Below, one piece after another: positions 22,066 through 33,183 of a stretch of 64,000 bases of DNA (its first letter is position 1; every line of letters starts with the position of its first letter). The stretch is from Linyphia triangularis. Lineage: Eukaryota > Arthropoda > Arachnida > Araneae > Linyphiidae. The stretch is from assembly GCA_963978545.1 (NCBI GenBank), contig OZ021730.1:7261796-7325795 (forward strand), in the 5' to 3' direction. The notes under the pieces were generated by a model. The model did no database searches. It saw only the letters and a list, made by a program, of their open reading frames with translations, and was not told the origin of the DNA. Made by a program: the position numbers and the translations under genes.

Positions 22066-24214
22066 AATGCTCTTGATGAGTAAAACTTTTGCAATGCTCT
22101 GATCTGATCTGCAGCTTTACGCTTTTCGCTAGCAATTCTTTGTTCTGTGGTAGCGGCTTTATTTTTTTTTTCTAATGAGACATTATATCTTTGTCGTGAC
22201 ATTTTGACATGATTCATCATCTCTTTCGTTATATCCACTGAGGCAACTCCTCCTGCTGTATTTACAGCATCATATACAGTCCTTAATGCTATTAATGACG
22301 ATTCATGTAAATTATCCACTAAAACATCTTTATTGATGGAAAACCCACTTTCCACCGATGCATTTCCGTGGGAAAAAATCAAAACGATTTTTACAATTTC
22401 CCACAGTTCTTTATATTCAGTCTCTAAGCATACAGATGCGAAGAAACTATCTAGTGGAGTCTCCTTTGAAAAAGTAGAAAACTGTTTCTTTAGATCCTTT
22501 TGTGCATTATAGCACAAACTTGAAAACTGTGATTTGGCTTTATCTGCAATGACAGAGGATATATGGTTTTTTTCATGCAATACCCTCAGAAGTCTCTCCA
22601 TCCTTGCTTCAGCCAAGACAGCATTTGAAACAATCAACTTCGGATTCAGGTATCCAATGTACCGTACGATGGGAAACCGAAGAGGACTCCTCTCTATGAT
22701 CTTCTGCACAATGCCAATTAAAAACCGGCGGCATTCGATGTGAAAATTTCGCTTCTCAGCATCTGATGCCCCACTGATGTGGAGATATCTTCCAGCAGCG
22801 ACTCCAATATCAACAAAGGACAATTTTGTCCAGTTGGCAGAATCTGCAACGTCTATATTCAAAAAATTTATATTCGTCTTGGAAGATTCAATAAGCTCCT
22901 TATTAATAAATCGATTTAGTAGCTGCAACACAACATCCACTATTGCATCAAACAAATATGGGGCATAAGGGCGATCTGACTGGAATGACCTCAAAAATGG
23001 CTCCAACATTGCAGCAATTGAAGAAAAGAAAGCAAGTTTTGCTAGCAACAATTTGTCAGTACATACATGCTTCTGCTACCCGCTCTGCAGTTGCCGTCTT
23101 CGGAGTTCTGTCTTCTGTGTGTGTAATTTTTATTTTTGGCCATACCTCAATGGCCCTTTCACATACCAATACATTTTCTACCCACCGCACTGCACAGAAT
23201 TTCAAAGGGAATTTCGTTGTATCTGTGATAGCAATGAAGTTGACTCGTCTTGCTGGACAGTCCTTGAAAAGACGGTGGATTGCTTTCAAGAAGTCATTCA
23301 ATCGCCATTTGGTGCAGTTGAGGCCTGTTCTAAAAGCACCGTGCACGACATGCAGGCCACATGTGCCGAGGTCGAAGATATTGTACCCTTTTTCTTCGGA
23401 ATTTTCCACAACAAGCTTGAGAAATTTTAGATTTACGTTCGGCCCATCCATGCTTATTTGAAGAAGCTTGGCCAAAGGTAAATCTTAAATCTTGGGCAGT
23501 AGAATGCCCAAGAAAAACTGAAGTTAAATATCGGGTGCAAACCTTATTGGTGGTTGGACTCCAATAGCGAACAATAAGGTCCATTTGCCCCCTCTGAGAC
23601 ACCTTGTTCAAAACTTCGTCGAAGCAAATAACAAATCTACTACAGCCAGAAATTTCTTTCCGCAGACACTGTGCAAAGTATGGAGCTAATCCAAAAGTGA
23701 TGACATATGCCATTTTGGCGCTTCCCATAGTAGTTGATCCCGCAATTTTGCTGTCAGGGAACATTAACTTGAAAATAGAAGAAATGTCCTTAAAACTATT
23801 GTACGAGCTATGTGACATAATCAACTTCATGGCCCAAATTATTTCAGCTTTCATTGTGTCCTCTTTTGTAAGGAAGCTATTAATGAAAGGGGATTTTACT
23901 GGAGGTAGAATAGTCACTTCACTAGATGTCCCAGCAAATGCAGCAACTTGGTCTTTAGAAGCAGATGACTTTTGAAAGAATGCCATTAAGTTATTAGAAC
24001 TGGCGCTGCCTTTCACATTTTTAATATGTTTCTCACTTTGCTCGTGACTGGTAATAGCCTGCTTCCCCATGTTGCTTAGGGAAAAAGTCTTTGAGCAAAC
24101 TGTACACTTTGTTCTGTATGGGTCATTATCTAAGCTTTGTAACCAACCAGACCATTTAGGATTAATGGCTGGATCCAACCAATCCAAATTGAAAATGGTC
24201 TTTTTGTAACTCAT
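22066..24214 (-). pseudogene. hAT-like transposase-derived protein, two frameshifts, C terminus fused to Harbinger exon
   Basis: Three consecutive minus-strand frames (24214 to about 23460, 23475-23056, 23051 on) together form one protein. The N terminus has a BED-like finger (CTVCSKTF...HEQSEKH). Then come FVICFDEVLNKVSQRGQMDL, resembling the first hAT catalytic acid region, and LLQISMDGPNVNLKFL. The C terminus has GNASVESGFSINKDVLVDNL, like the hAT dimerisation block. Frameshifts fall near 23465 and 23053. The last roughly 20 codons before the stop at 21987 come from the MADF exon of the adjacent Harbinger derivative (ESIGNKLGLTG against KSIGNELGLT). Exact family is uncertain; these BED/hAT-like proteins are also found as host genes. 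Confidence 0.72.
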
Positions 24215-24282
24215 GTTTCAAAATCTGAAATAATAATAAAAAAATTAAATTTCAATGAGCAATGAGGGAAAAAAAACAAATA

Positions 24283-24867
24283 CAGTAGAACCCCGGTTAT
24301 ACGAAAAGCACGAGACAGGAGTGTTTTTGGTTAATAGAGAATACACAAGAATTTTCGGATAATCGAGAAGCATGGGCAATATGGTGAATATGAAAACAGT
24401 TGGCTATTGGACTGCTTCTTTATGGGATGAAATTCCAAATGAATCTGTGTGACAGCTTGGAAAAAATTATGGCCCACGGTTGAATAGCTTGTTTTGAAAC
24501 AAATGATTCTCTACAAAACAGTGGAAGGTAATTCTATTGTCAATAATAAAGAGTACTTTGATTATGATTTTTTTAAGTTTCTTCCCGGTGATATTCCTGA
24601 CGTGGAAGCTGAAGCCTGGCTTAGGCCAAGCACCGATGAACAAGACATAACTAATGAAGAATAGTTGCAGCAATCAAGAATGTCGAAGACCATCCCAACG
24701 AAAAGGAAAAGTCCAGCATTTCACATACAGAAGCCACAAAAATCGTAGATGACGCACTTCGCTGTATTGAAGCACAAGATGCCTCATCAAAAGAAAATAA
24801 CTGCTTATTTTGTTAATATGTAAGCACTTTTGGTTAAGCCGATATTCGGTTAATCGGGGTTCTACTG
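24283..24867 (+). mobile_element. pogo/Tigger-like MITE with transposase C-terminal remnant
   Basis: Terminal inverted repeats CAGTAGAACCCCGGTTA and TAATCGGGGTTCTACTG are bordered by TA (24281-24282, 24868-24869), as in pogo/Tigger. The interior has broken plus-strand frames that resemble the pogo C terminus, ending QKKITAYF, like the QxKITDFF end of Tigger proteins. The DDE core is missing. It sits about 70 bp upstream of the hAT-like start. Confidence 0.82.
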
Positions 24868-24960
24868 TATACGTCATATGAGTAGTTTCCTGTTAGCTAG
24901 GTACTATTCGTCGCGAAGCTAAAAGCTGGCACATTTATCGCCAAGCCTAATTGTTGACAT

Positions 24961-26183
24961 CCCTTCAGGGGGTTTACTTTCTTTAAGTAAACACGGGCTT
25001 CACAACCCCGAGGTGCCCCAGTGATCTAACCCTTCGTCTGTTTTTACCTTCTCATTTTGGGTTTTATATTTATCTTTTGGTTCCTCTTCTTTCCCTCATT
25101 GTGGTTACCTCTTCTGAGGTGAGGGCTCCCCTTCAGAAGTTTTGCGCCGCTCTGTTGCTATCAGCTTCTCTCGGGGATTAAATCATCCACGTGTTTGCCG
25201 TGCGTGGAGACCCGTGTCCCTGGAAAGGGGGATCCTGGTAGTTGAGGGGCGACATACTGCTCCAATACACTACTTTGGCCCTTGCTTCAGATAAACGGGA
25301 GGTGCACATGGTCCCGTGTGTATCAATCGGCTGGTCGTCCGACTTCGTCGGCGGCTAGGGATCAAGCGTCCGGCTCATTCGCTGGGAATCTCGTTAAGGG
25401 TGGAGACTTCTACAGGGACAAGTCGTTCGCGTATAGGCACTGAACAACCCGGTAGTGTTATGCCGTGCGCAATAGTTTATTTGTTGCTTTCTTTTCTTTC
25501 ATTGTTTTTGTTGCTTGCCGGTATGCACTATCCCCGATATCGCGGACTCCATAGCGGGTGGAACTCTAGTGCCCGAATTAATCCCAACTAATTTCATGGA
25601 AATTAAATCTTCTTCTCCTGCCCCTAGCGGGGTAATCACTAATTCTTATGATCCCCAGACATCAATATCTGCTATTAAACGAACACTAGAAATTGACAAC
25701 GACAATACCACAAAAAAACTTGCATCTCCCACAAACGAACCAACCTTCATCATTATGCATTCAGACTCTGGCGAATTGGGCAGAATGTCCCCCCTTTTCA
25801 TTCAAAAGGGGATAAAGGCAATGAACCTAAAGCTATTAAAAGACTAAAATCCGGCGACTTTCTCATCGAAACTAAAGACAATAGACAATCACGCTATCTT
25901 CTCTCTCCAAATTCAATAGGTAATATACAAATAATAGTAACCCCACATAAAGATTTAAATTCCTGCCAGGTGTTATCTCAGAAAGTGACCTTCAACATGT
26001 CGATGAAGGCGAAATATTGAAAGAACTCTCTCCTCAAGGCATTACTAAAGTTCGACGCATAACCATCAAAAGAGATGGTAATATAATGAAAACTAAGCAC
26101 TTAATACTGACTTTTGATTCCCCAAAATTACCCAATAAAATCACCGCAGGTTACCTAAGTTGCCCAGTTCGCCCATACATACC
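24961..26183 (+). mobile_element. LINE copy R3, 5' part (continues at 38094)
   Basis: Begins CCCTTCAGGGGGTTTACTTT, the type I 5' terminal hairpin. The 5' UTR runs to the ORF1 Met at 25597 (MEIKSSSPAPS). ORF1 shows SPLFIQKGIKA, then frameshifts near 25835 and 25965. It resumes as VRRITIKRDGNIMKTKH and reaches CPVRPYIP. There R4 is inserted, with 14-bp duplications CGCCCATACATACC at 26170-26183 and 38080-38093. R3 is the oldest layer of the nest. Confidence 0.9.
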
Positions 26184-27579
26184 CCCCTCGGGGGCTCACG
26201 TCTTGTGAGTACGGGCTTGGCGAACCCGAGGTACCCTAGCTGGGCCTAGCAGTTTTTTTTTCTTTCCTTTTCTTTTTTGTTAGGCCCTACCGTATGTACT
26301 GTTTCGTTAGTTTGATTTTGTTCATTCAGTTCATTCCATATTTTGTCATACGTTTTTCATTTTAGTTTTTTACTTAATTTTCTGGGTTTAATTACATTAC
26401 TTATATTTCTGTGTTTAGTTTATATTACTTGTATGCTTGGGTTCGTTTCTATGATTTTTTGTTGGAGTTTCCCAACCCACGTGTTTGCCGTGCGTGGCGT
26501 CCCGTAAGGGGGAGAATGGGATCCTGGGGTTACCTTGCGTAGGATTCACATGGTTGGGTCCTCGCATGCGTGCCCTTTGGCCCAGGATTCACTGTAGACG
26601 GGTGGCAGGAGGTAGCCCCCTCCTGTCAATCGGCTGGTAGTTGAACTTTCACCTTCACTACTTAGGGTTAGCATTGCGGTTAGGGTTGCCCAGCGGATCT
26701 ACAACCCGAAGCCGTAATGCTATATCTCGATGCTATCCCTGAGACCCCAAGGGTCTCCCCTTGTTGGGCTCTGTGATGGGTGGGGACGCATCGAGATGAA
26801 CATATAGAAATTAAATATGGAAACTTCAATCTCTAAAGGCATGGGTGAAGCCTCAATTCACCCAAAACAAAACACTACAAACCCTACATTAAAACGTCCA
26901 TCAGAAATCTCACTTGATAATAACCAAAACAAAAAACTGTCTACTACTTTACCTACCTTCTACATTATACAATCACCCGATCCAACTTTCAAATCTAAAT
27001 CACCATTCTTTATCCAGAAGGCTATTCAAGGTGCAATAGGAGATCCTAAATCAATTAAACGCCTACGTTCAGGAGACTTACTAATTCAAACATCAACACC
27101 CCTTCAATCCCAATCACTAGAAAACTTGAAAACACTTGCCACTTTACCTGTTACCACAATGCCCCACAGAACCCTTAATAGCAGCCAAGGAGTTATTTCC
27201 GAATCAGACCTCCAGCATGTAGATGAGGACGAACTCGTCTCTGAACTCTCGAGTCAGGGCGTGATTCGTGCTCATCGCATAACTATAAAAAGAAACAATG
27301 AAATATTAAAAACTAAACATGTAATTCTTACCTTTAATAGCCCTGTCCTGCCACCAAACATTAAAGCCGGATATCTGAACTGCCCAGTCCGCCTATATAT
27401 CCCGAATCCGTTGCGCTGTTTCAAGTGTCAACGGTTCGGGCATTCTAAAAACACCTGCAATAGGCCGGACACATGTGCGAAATGTGGTAGCGCTGACCAT
27501 GTCGATCGGGACTGCACCGCAGAGGCCCATTGCGTAAACTGCAATGGTGCCCACCCTGCGTTTTCCCGGTCGTGCCCCG
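26184..27579 (+). mobile_element. LINE copy R4, 5' part (continues at 33388)
   Basis: Starts CCCCTCGGGGGCTCACGTCT (type II 5' hairpin). The 5' UTR contains a second hairpin, CAGGAGG...CCTCCTG, at 26606-26625. ORF1 begins at 26817 and is open up to the R5 insertion in the codons for RSCP, just after the third zinc knuckle. It carries an RRM-like N-terminal region (PFFIQKAIQG...RLRSGDLLIQT), then knuckles CFKCQRFGHSKNTC, CAKCGSADHVDRDC and CVNCNGAHPAFSRSC. Target duplication from R5 is CCCGGTCGTGCCCCG at 27565-27579. Confidence 0.9.
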
Positions 27580-28231
27580 CCCCTCGGGGGCTCACATTTT
27601 GTGAGTACGGGCCTGGCAAACCCGAGGTACCCTAGCTGGGCCTAGCTTTTTTCTGTTCTTTCCTTTTTTGCGAAGGCCCTACCAAGTGCACTGCTTATTG
27701 TTAGAGTTTTATTCTGTTCGCTCGTTCATTATCGTTTTTATTTTGGTTCTTTAGAATTTGTTGGCTTTATTTCTTCTTGTATCTCTTATTTCCATACTTC
27801 TTTTGCGTTTGACGTTTTAAATTAATTTATAACCTTTATTTCCTTTGTTTTGTCAGCTTGCTGACCTGCACGTTTGCCGTGTGCGGAGACCCGTAAGGCC
27901 GGAAAATGGGATCCTGGGGTTCCTGTGGCGTCCCATTTCAGGACAGGTTTTAGTTTCCTGGGGGCGCTGCTGCGTTCCCTTTGGCCCACGCTTCGGCCAA
28001 AACGGGAGGCAGAGTAAGGCCCGACTCTGTCAATCGGCTGGTGGTAACAGAACCTCCGGGTTGCTGACCGCTAAGGGTTAGGACTGAGTGCTTGAGGTCT
28101 GCCTTTCGGTGCCACCCCTCTATGACTTGGAACGACCTCGGCGTACTACCCCCTAGCTAGCATTGTTGCTGCTACCCGTGTTGGGCTCGGTGGTGGGTGG
28201 GGGTGTACGTCGAGTTTTTTCTCTTTAACAT
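27580..28231 (+). promoter_or_regulatory. R5 structured 5' UTR / presumed internal promoter
   Basis: The first ~50 bases can form an outer stem (CCTCGGG with CCCGAGG) enclosing a CTCAC/GTGAG hairpin. A second hairpin, CAGAGT...ACTCTG (28010-28029), precedes the invariant TCAATCGGCTGGT. Further blocks shared with type I copies are TTTGCCGTG, GGGATCCTGG, TTTGGCCC and AACGGGAGG. LINEs of this group usually carry an internal promoter at the 5' end; conservation of the exact first base fits that. Confidence 0.65.
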
Positions 28232-29497
28232 ATGGCTTCTTTTCCTTCTTTGAGCCCCTTGGGAGGCCTTGATCCCAAACATCCAACCGTTGCTCAAAAT
28301 AACAAAAACGATGAACAAAATACAATGTCTGCACCTGTACCAAAATTTTTAGTCATCACATCTCCTCAAAATATTCTAGGAACCATGTCCCCATTCTTAA
28401 TTCAAAAAGCTTTGCAGGGCATTTGCGGAAACCCTAAATCGGTAAAAAAACTAAAATCTGGAGACTACCTCATCGAAACAATATCTGAAACTCAATCTAA
28501 GTCACTATTACTAGCTAGACAGTTTGGCACAATAACAATAACTGCATCACCACACAATAGTCTTAACTCATCAAAGGGGGTCATATCAGAAACTGACCTT
28601 CTTGGTGTGTCCGATGAGGAAATACTGACTGAGCTCTCTTCTCAAGGTGTCACTGCCGTGAGAAGAATCACACTTAAAAAAGCTGACTCTATCGTTTCCA
28701 CAAAACATATAGTATTAACTTTTAATAGCCCAAATCTACCTTCACACATTAAAGCTGGCTATCTGAATTGTCCGATACGTCCATTTATCCCAAACCCTTT
28801 GCGGTGTTTTAACTGCCAAGGTTTTGGACATTCCACCAACACATGCCGCGGAGTAGAAACATGCTCGCGATGCTCAAATATCGGACACACATTCATATCT
28901 TGCTCTCTTCCGATAAAATGCAAAAATTGCTCAGGCGATCACACTGCCAACTCTCGTGATTGTCCTAGATGGATTGAAGAAAAAGAGATCCAAACAGTGA
29001 AGGTAGAAGAAAAGCTCTCATATCAGGAAGCCAAGCAAAAGGTTATTTCAAGAACACCCAAACCACATACACCATACGCCGCTGTAGTAAAAAAAACTTG
29101 TTCTATTGGTGTACAAACGTGTGCACCAATACTTAATATAGCTCCATCAGTTTCAACCCAAGCTCAAACTTCTACCAACCAGACTTCAACACATCCCAAA
29201 CCAAAAACAATAACTAAAAAGAAACTCCAAATCAACACATTAAAAACACACCTTCAACAACAAATCCGTTACAAACCAGCACCCCTCTCAAAAAAGGGAC
29301 GTGCTGCAGAAATAGTTTAAAAAAAACAGAAGATAATGGAAGAAAAAGGAAAAGCTTTAAATAGCTCTAGCGAAGGAAGCTCCGCTGAAACATCTGAAAG
29401 CAGAGAGATGGAGGTTGAAAGAGGATTGGAAACCCCGCCTCACTTACAACCACGAAAGCAAGGGTGTAAAGACCCTCCATCTAATAACCAAACTTAA
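28232..29497 (+). pseudogene. R5 ORF1 zinc-knuckle RNA-binding protein, one in-frame stop
   Basis: Starts ATGGCTTCTTTTCC. Residues 30-180 form an RRM-like region (KFLVITSPQ, SPFLIQKALQG, KKLKSGDYLIET, VRRITLKKADSIVSTKHIVL). Three knuckles follow near residues 190-245: CFNCQGFGHSTNTC, CSRCSNIGHTFISC and CKNCSGDHTANSRDC. A TAA at 29318-29320 ends the first 362 codons. The same frame then continues for 58 codons with the conserved REMEVERGLETPPHLQPR block, to a TAA that overlaps the ORF2 start (TAATG). So a single nonsense change has truncated it. ORF1 proteins coat LINE RNA and help form the integration particle. Confidence 0.88.
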
Positions 29498-32400
29498 TGG
29501 CCAAAAGTCTCTTATCGTGGAACTGCCGTGGATTCCACCACAATTCAATTGATATTAAGCATCTCCTTGATGAACACCAACCTGTCTGCTTTTGCTTACA
29601 AGAGACGCTTTTGAAACCATCGCAAAGCTCTCTTATTAGAGGGTACACTCCTGTTCGTAAAGATTTTACAAACGGAGATAGCTACTCCGCCACTGACTCT
29701 ATCTTCACATCAAATAGCTCTCCATCCACCTCACTGCCACTGAATACGTCTTTGCAAGCAGTTGCTGTTAGAGTAGCTTTAAACTCTCTCGTAACAGTAT
29801 GCTCTATCTACCTACCCCCTAATGAAAATATCCGCCAAGCAGATCTCAACAGGTTGTGCGACCAGCTTCCATCCCCATTTCTTATAATGGGCGATTTTAA
29901 TGGCCACAGTCCTCTTTGGGGTAGTCCCACCGTCAATACCCGTGGAAAACAAATTGAAAAGCTGATAGAAGACAAGAATCTTTGTCTCTTAAACGACGGA
30001 CAACAAACTTATTTCCACGCCCCAACGAGGACTTTTCATTCCATTGATCTTGTTTTGGTTTCACCATCTCTATTTTCCCTGTGGTCTTTTCATGTGGGAA
30101 ATGATCCTTTCCACAGTGACCATTTCCCTATTTGCGTTACACATACTGGAAGTGGTGTACCCTGCGCTTCTCGTGTACCACGCTTTAAAATTGAAGCTGC
30201 AGACTGGGATCTCTTTACTTTAAACGCACAATTTTCTGACGAGATGGTGGACCAAAACGACATCAATGAAGCTACAACATTAGTCACAAATGCTATTATG
30301 GCAGCTGCTCGCAGTTCTATCCCAGTTACATCAAGCAGATTGCCCAAACACCCAAAGCCGTGGTGGAATGACGGTTGCAAAAAAGCCCATAAGAGACAAA
30401 AAAAGGCCTGGGGTATTTTTCGCAGATATCCCACAGTAACAAATTTGATTTTATTCAAACGAGCACGTGCAGAGGCGCGTAAAATCCGCCGTCAAAGCCA
30501 GAAGGATTCCTGGAAAAGTTATGTTGGCACCATAACTTCATCAACACCTTCCCAACGGGTCTGGAACAAGGTAAATAAAATTAGAGGACTTTACCCTAAA
30601 TATCCAACTTCTATCTTGGATACTGATCAAGGCATTGTTTCAGACCCGAAGGATGTTGCAAACACAATAGCAGAATCTTTTGCCAAAGTGTCGAGTCACA
30701 CGAATTACCAAGAGCCGTTTGCTTCATATCGACGTAAAGCTGAGCGTGTTAAGCTGCAATTTTCATCTGGTGGTGCTGAAGATTATAATGATGATTTTTC
30801 AGTTGATGAGTTAATGAGGGCTTTATCCCGTACAAAAAACTCCGCTTCAGGTCCAGATGAAATTCACTATTGTATGCTCAAACATCTGCCAGCCCACAGT
30901 CTTACGTTGATATTAAAATTATTCAATCGCATTTGGCGAGAAGGCATTTTTCCATCATCATGGCAACGAGCTCTTGTGATTCCTATAGCAAAACCTGGAA
31001 AAGACCCCAGGAATCCTTCTAGTTACAGACCCATTGCACTTACCAGCTGTTTGTGCAAACTTCTGGAAAAAATGGTAAATGCACGTTTGCTCTTTTATCT
31101 AGAATCAAACAACCATCTCTCCCGGTTCCAAAGTGGCTTCCGTCCCGGCCGGAGTACCGTGGATAACCTTCTCCTACTTGAAACTTCAATTAGAGAAGCT
31201 TTCGTCAGAAGAAACCACCTGGTATCTATATTTTTTGACATGGAAAAGGCATACGATCGTACTTGGAGATACGGTATTCTCAGAGACCTTCGTAACTTGG
31301 GTCTAAGAGGGAATCTACCGTTATTCATCCAGAATTTTCTGCAGTGCAGAACCTTCCAAGTACGTATCAACTCTGTCCTTTCAGATGAGTACATCCAAGA
31401 ACAAGGCGTCCCCCAAGGAAGTGTATTAAGTTGTCTATTGTTTATAATTAAAATCAATGATATCATGACCTGCCTTCCACCTGCAGTGTCTGGCACTCTG
31501 TTTGTAGACGACTTTCAGTTGTCCTGTGCCTCAGTCAATATGGCACTTATTGAAAGACAGTTACAGCTGGCTGTAAACAAAGTTTTAGACTGGTCAAATA
31601 AAAATGGTTTTGTTTTTTCGACACAAAAAACTATTGCTATGCACTTTTGCAGAAAGCGTGGGTTACACCTTCACCCAAAAATACACTTAAACGGTATTGA
31701 AATCCCTGTTGCTTCTGAAACAAGTTTTTTGGGAATCACTTTCGATTCCAAACTCACATTCCTGCCACATGTGAAACAACTCAGGAAAAAGTGCATGGCT
31801 AGTCTCAACCTACTCAAAGTTCTGTCAAACACTTCTTGGGGTGCAGACACAAATTCCATGTTGAAAATATATAGATGCCTTGTGCGTTCTAGACTCGATT
31901 ACGGTTCGGTCGTTTATGGATCTGCAAGGAAATCTGTGTTGAAGATTCTGGATCCTGTGCATCATCTTGGCATGAGAGTTTCTTCTGGAGTTTTTAGCAC
32001 ATCTCCTGTTAAGAGCCTTTATGTGTTGTGCCATGAGCAGGATCTGCAACTGAGGAGAGATGGCTTAGTTTTTAAAATGTATTTTAAAATTAAGAATCAT
32101 TTGAATCACCCCCTTTCCAGAAATGTTTTTAACCCTTCATATGAGAGGATCTTTAACGCTCGTCCATCCTCTATCCCTACTTTCTCACTACGTGTCAAAC
32201 AGATTTTAGAACTTCATCACATCGAAAACTTTCGTATTCGTCCATTCTCTTATTCTATTTCACCATGGAATAATCATCAACTAAAGGTTTTAAGTATTTT
32301 TAAAGATTTTAAAAAGTCAGACACGCCAGACACTGTCTTTGTAGCACAATTTCATCATCATCGAAATGTTTTTTTCAATTTCAAGGCGGCGTTTACAGAT

Positions 32401-33183
32401 GGCTCTAAATGTGGTGTTCATGTCGGTTCCGCAGCCGTGGTCGATGGCCACGTATGTGCAAAATCAATACAAACCCATTGTTCAGTTTTTAGTGCTGAGA
32501 GTTACGCAATCTCCCTTGCTCTTCATCATATAGCTCAGCAGAAGTATAAGATGTGGATCATCTATACCGATTCTATGAGCTGTCTAGAAGCGTTAACTCA
32601 TATTCATAAACAAGATCATCCTACCATCATTGAAATTTTTAAATTGCACCAAACTCTGACGGAAAGAAATTTTAATATCTTATTTTGTTGGATACCAGGA
32701 CACGTGGGAATTGCTGGGAATGAGCGTGCAGATAAAATTGCTAAAACCGTTGACGGTACCAGGTCGAGCTGGCTCTACATTGGAGATGCAATAAGATCAA
32801 GTGCTAACTCTCTGAATGGTTCATGGCAGGCTTCATGGGACACAGAAACTTTAAACAAATTGCATGCAATACAGCCGCTTATCTCGGGTTTTGATTTTTG
32901 TCAGACAAGTAGGAAGCGAGAAGTGATTCTCTCACGTTTACGTGTCGGCCACACTCGCTTCACCCACGTCCATCTTCTGCTGGCAGAAGATCCACCCACG
33001 TGTTCTGGTTGTCATGTCCCTTTTACTGTAAAGCATATTTTAACAGATTGCTCATATTTTAACAATGTACGATATCATTTTTTTAATGAAAACCATCCCC
33101 CATTATCATTGCTTTTAGATTCACCACCTCATAAACATTTGTTTAGGTTTTTATACAAAATCAAATTTTATTATTTGATTTAG
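29497..33183 (+). CDS. R5 ORF2: APE endonuclease, reverse transcriptase, RNase H (1,228 aa)
   Basis: No stop or frameshift ends the frame. APE-like endonuclease, residues ~1-230: SWNCRG, CLQET, GDFNGHSPLWG, SIDLVL, SDHFPI. RT, residues ~450-760: YRPIALTSC, FQSGFRPGRS, FFDMEKAYDRTW (motif A), QGVPQGSVLSC (motif B), TLFVDDFQLS (motif C). RNase H, residues ~960-1090: FTDGSK, SAESYAI, IYTDSMS, GHVGIAGNERAD. The C terminus has a zinc-finger-like CSGC...H...C. One oddity: where relatives read DRASGGVAIFTSN, R5 reads DSYSATDSIFTSN, as if two compensating indels had scrambled the SGG loop of the endonuclease. It would perform target-primed reverse transcription, but cleavage may be impaired. Confidence 0.93.
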   Translation: MAKSLLSWNCRGFHHNSIDIKHLLDEHQPVCFCLQETLLKPSQSSLIRGYTPVRKDFTNGDSYSATDSIFTSNSSPSTSLPLNTSLQAVAVRVALNSLVTVCSIYLPPNENIRQADLNRLCDQLPSPFLIMGDFNGHSPLWGSPTVNTRGKQIEKLIEDKNLCLLNDGQQTYFHAPTRTFHSIDLVLVSPSLFSLWSFHVGNDPFHSDHFPICVTHTGSGVPCASRVPRFKIEAADWDLFTLNAQFSDEMVDQNDINEATTLVTNAIMAAARSSIPVTSSRLPKHPKPWWNDGCKKAHKRQKKAWGIFRRYPTVTNLILFKRARAEARKIRRQSQKDSWKSYVGTITSSTPSQRVWNKVNKIRGLYPKYPTSILDTDQGIVSDPKDVANTIAESFAKVSSHTNYQEPFASYRRKAERVKLQFSSGGAEDYNDDFSVDELMRALSRTKNSASGPDEIHYCMLKHLPAHSLTLILKLFNRIWREGIFPSSWQRALVIPIAKPGKDPRNPSSYRPIALTSCLCKLLEKMVNARLLFYLESNNHLSRFQSGFRPGRSTVDNLLLLETSIREAFVRRNHLVSIFFDMEKAYDRTWRYGILRDLRNLGLRGNLPLFIQNFLQCRTFQVRINSVLSDEYIQEQGVPQGSVLSCLLFIIKINDIMTCLPPAVSGTLFVDDFQLSCASVNMALIERQLQLAVNKVLDWSNKNGFVFSTQKTIAMHFCRKRGLHLHPKIHLNGIEIPVASETSFLGITFDSKLTFLPHVKQLRKKCMASLNLLKVLSNTSWGADTNSMLKIYRCLVRSRLDYGSVVYGSARKSVLKILDPVHHLGMRVSSGVFSTSPVKSLYVLCHEQDLQLRRDGLVFKMYFKIKNHLNHPLSRNVFNPSYERIFNARPSSIPTFSLRVKQILELHHIENFRIRPFSYSISPWNNHQLKVLSIFKDFKKSDTPDTVFVAQFHHHRNVFFNFKAAFTDGSKCGVHVGSAAVVDGHVCAKSIQTHCSVFSAESYAISLALHHIAQQKYKMWIIYTDSMSCLEALTHIHKQDHPTIIEIFKLHQTLTERNFNILFCWIPGHVGIAGNERADKIAKTVDGTRSSWLYIGDAIRSSANSLNGSWQASWDTETLNKLHAIQPLISGFDFCQTSRKREVILSRLRVGHTRFTHVHLLLAEDPPTCSGCHVPFTVKHILTDCSYFNNVRYHFFNENHPPLSLLLDSPPHKHLFRFLYKIKFYYLI

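Noticed and set aside
27580..27640. HDV-like self-cleaving ribozyme at the LINE 5' end
   Set aside because: The terminal fold has an outer stem around a hairpin plus a ~13-base spacer. HDV-like ribozymes need a nested double pseudoknot with P1' directly after P3, which I cannot draw here. Kept as an unnamed RNA structure.
30090..31496. Long antisense frames opposite LINE ORF2
   Set aside because: They are shadows of the RT and endonuclease coding frame, and similar shadows occur opposite R4, R8 and A.
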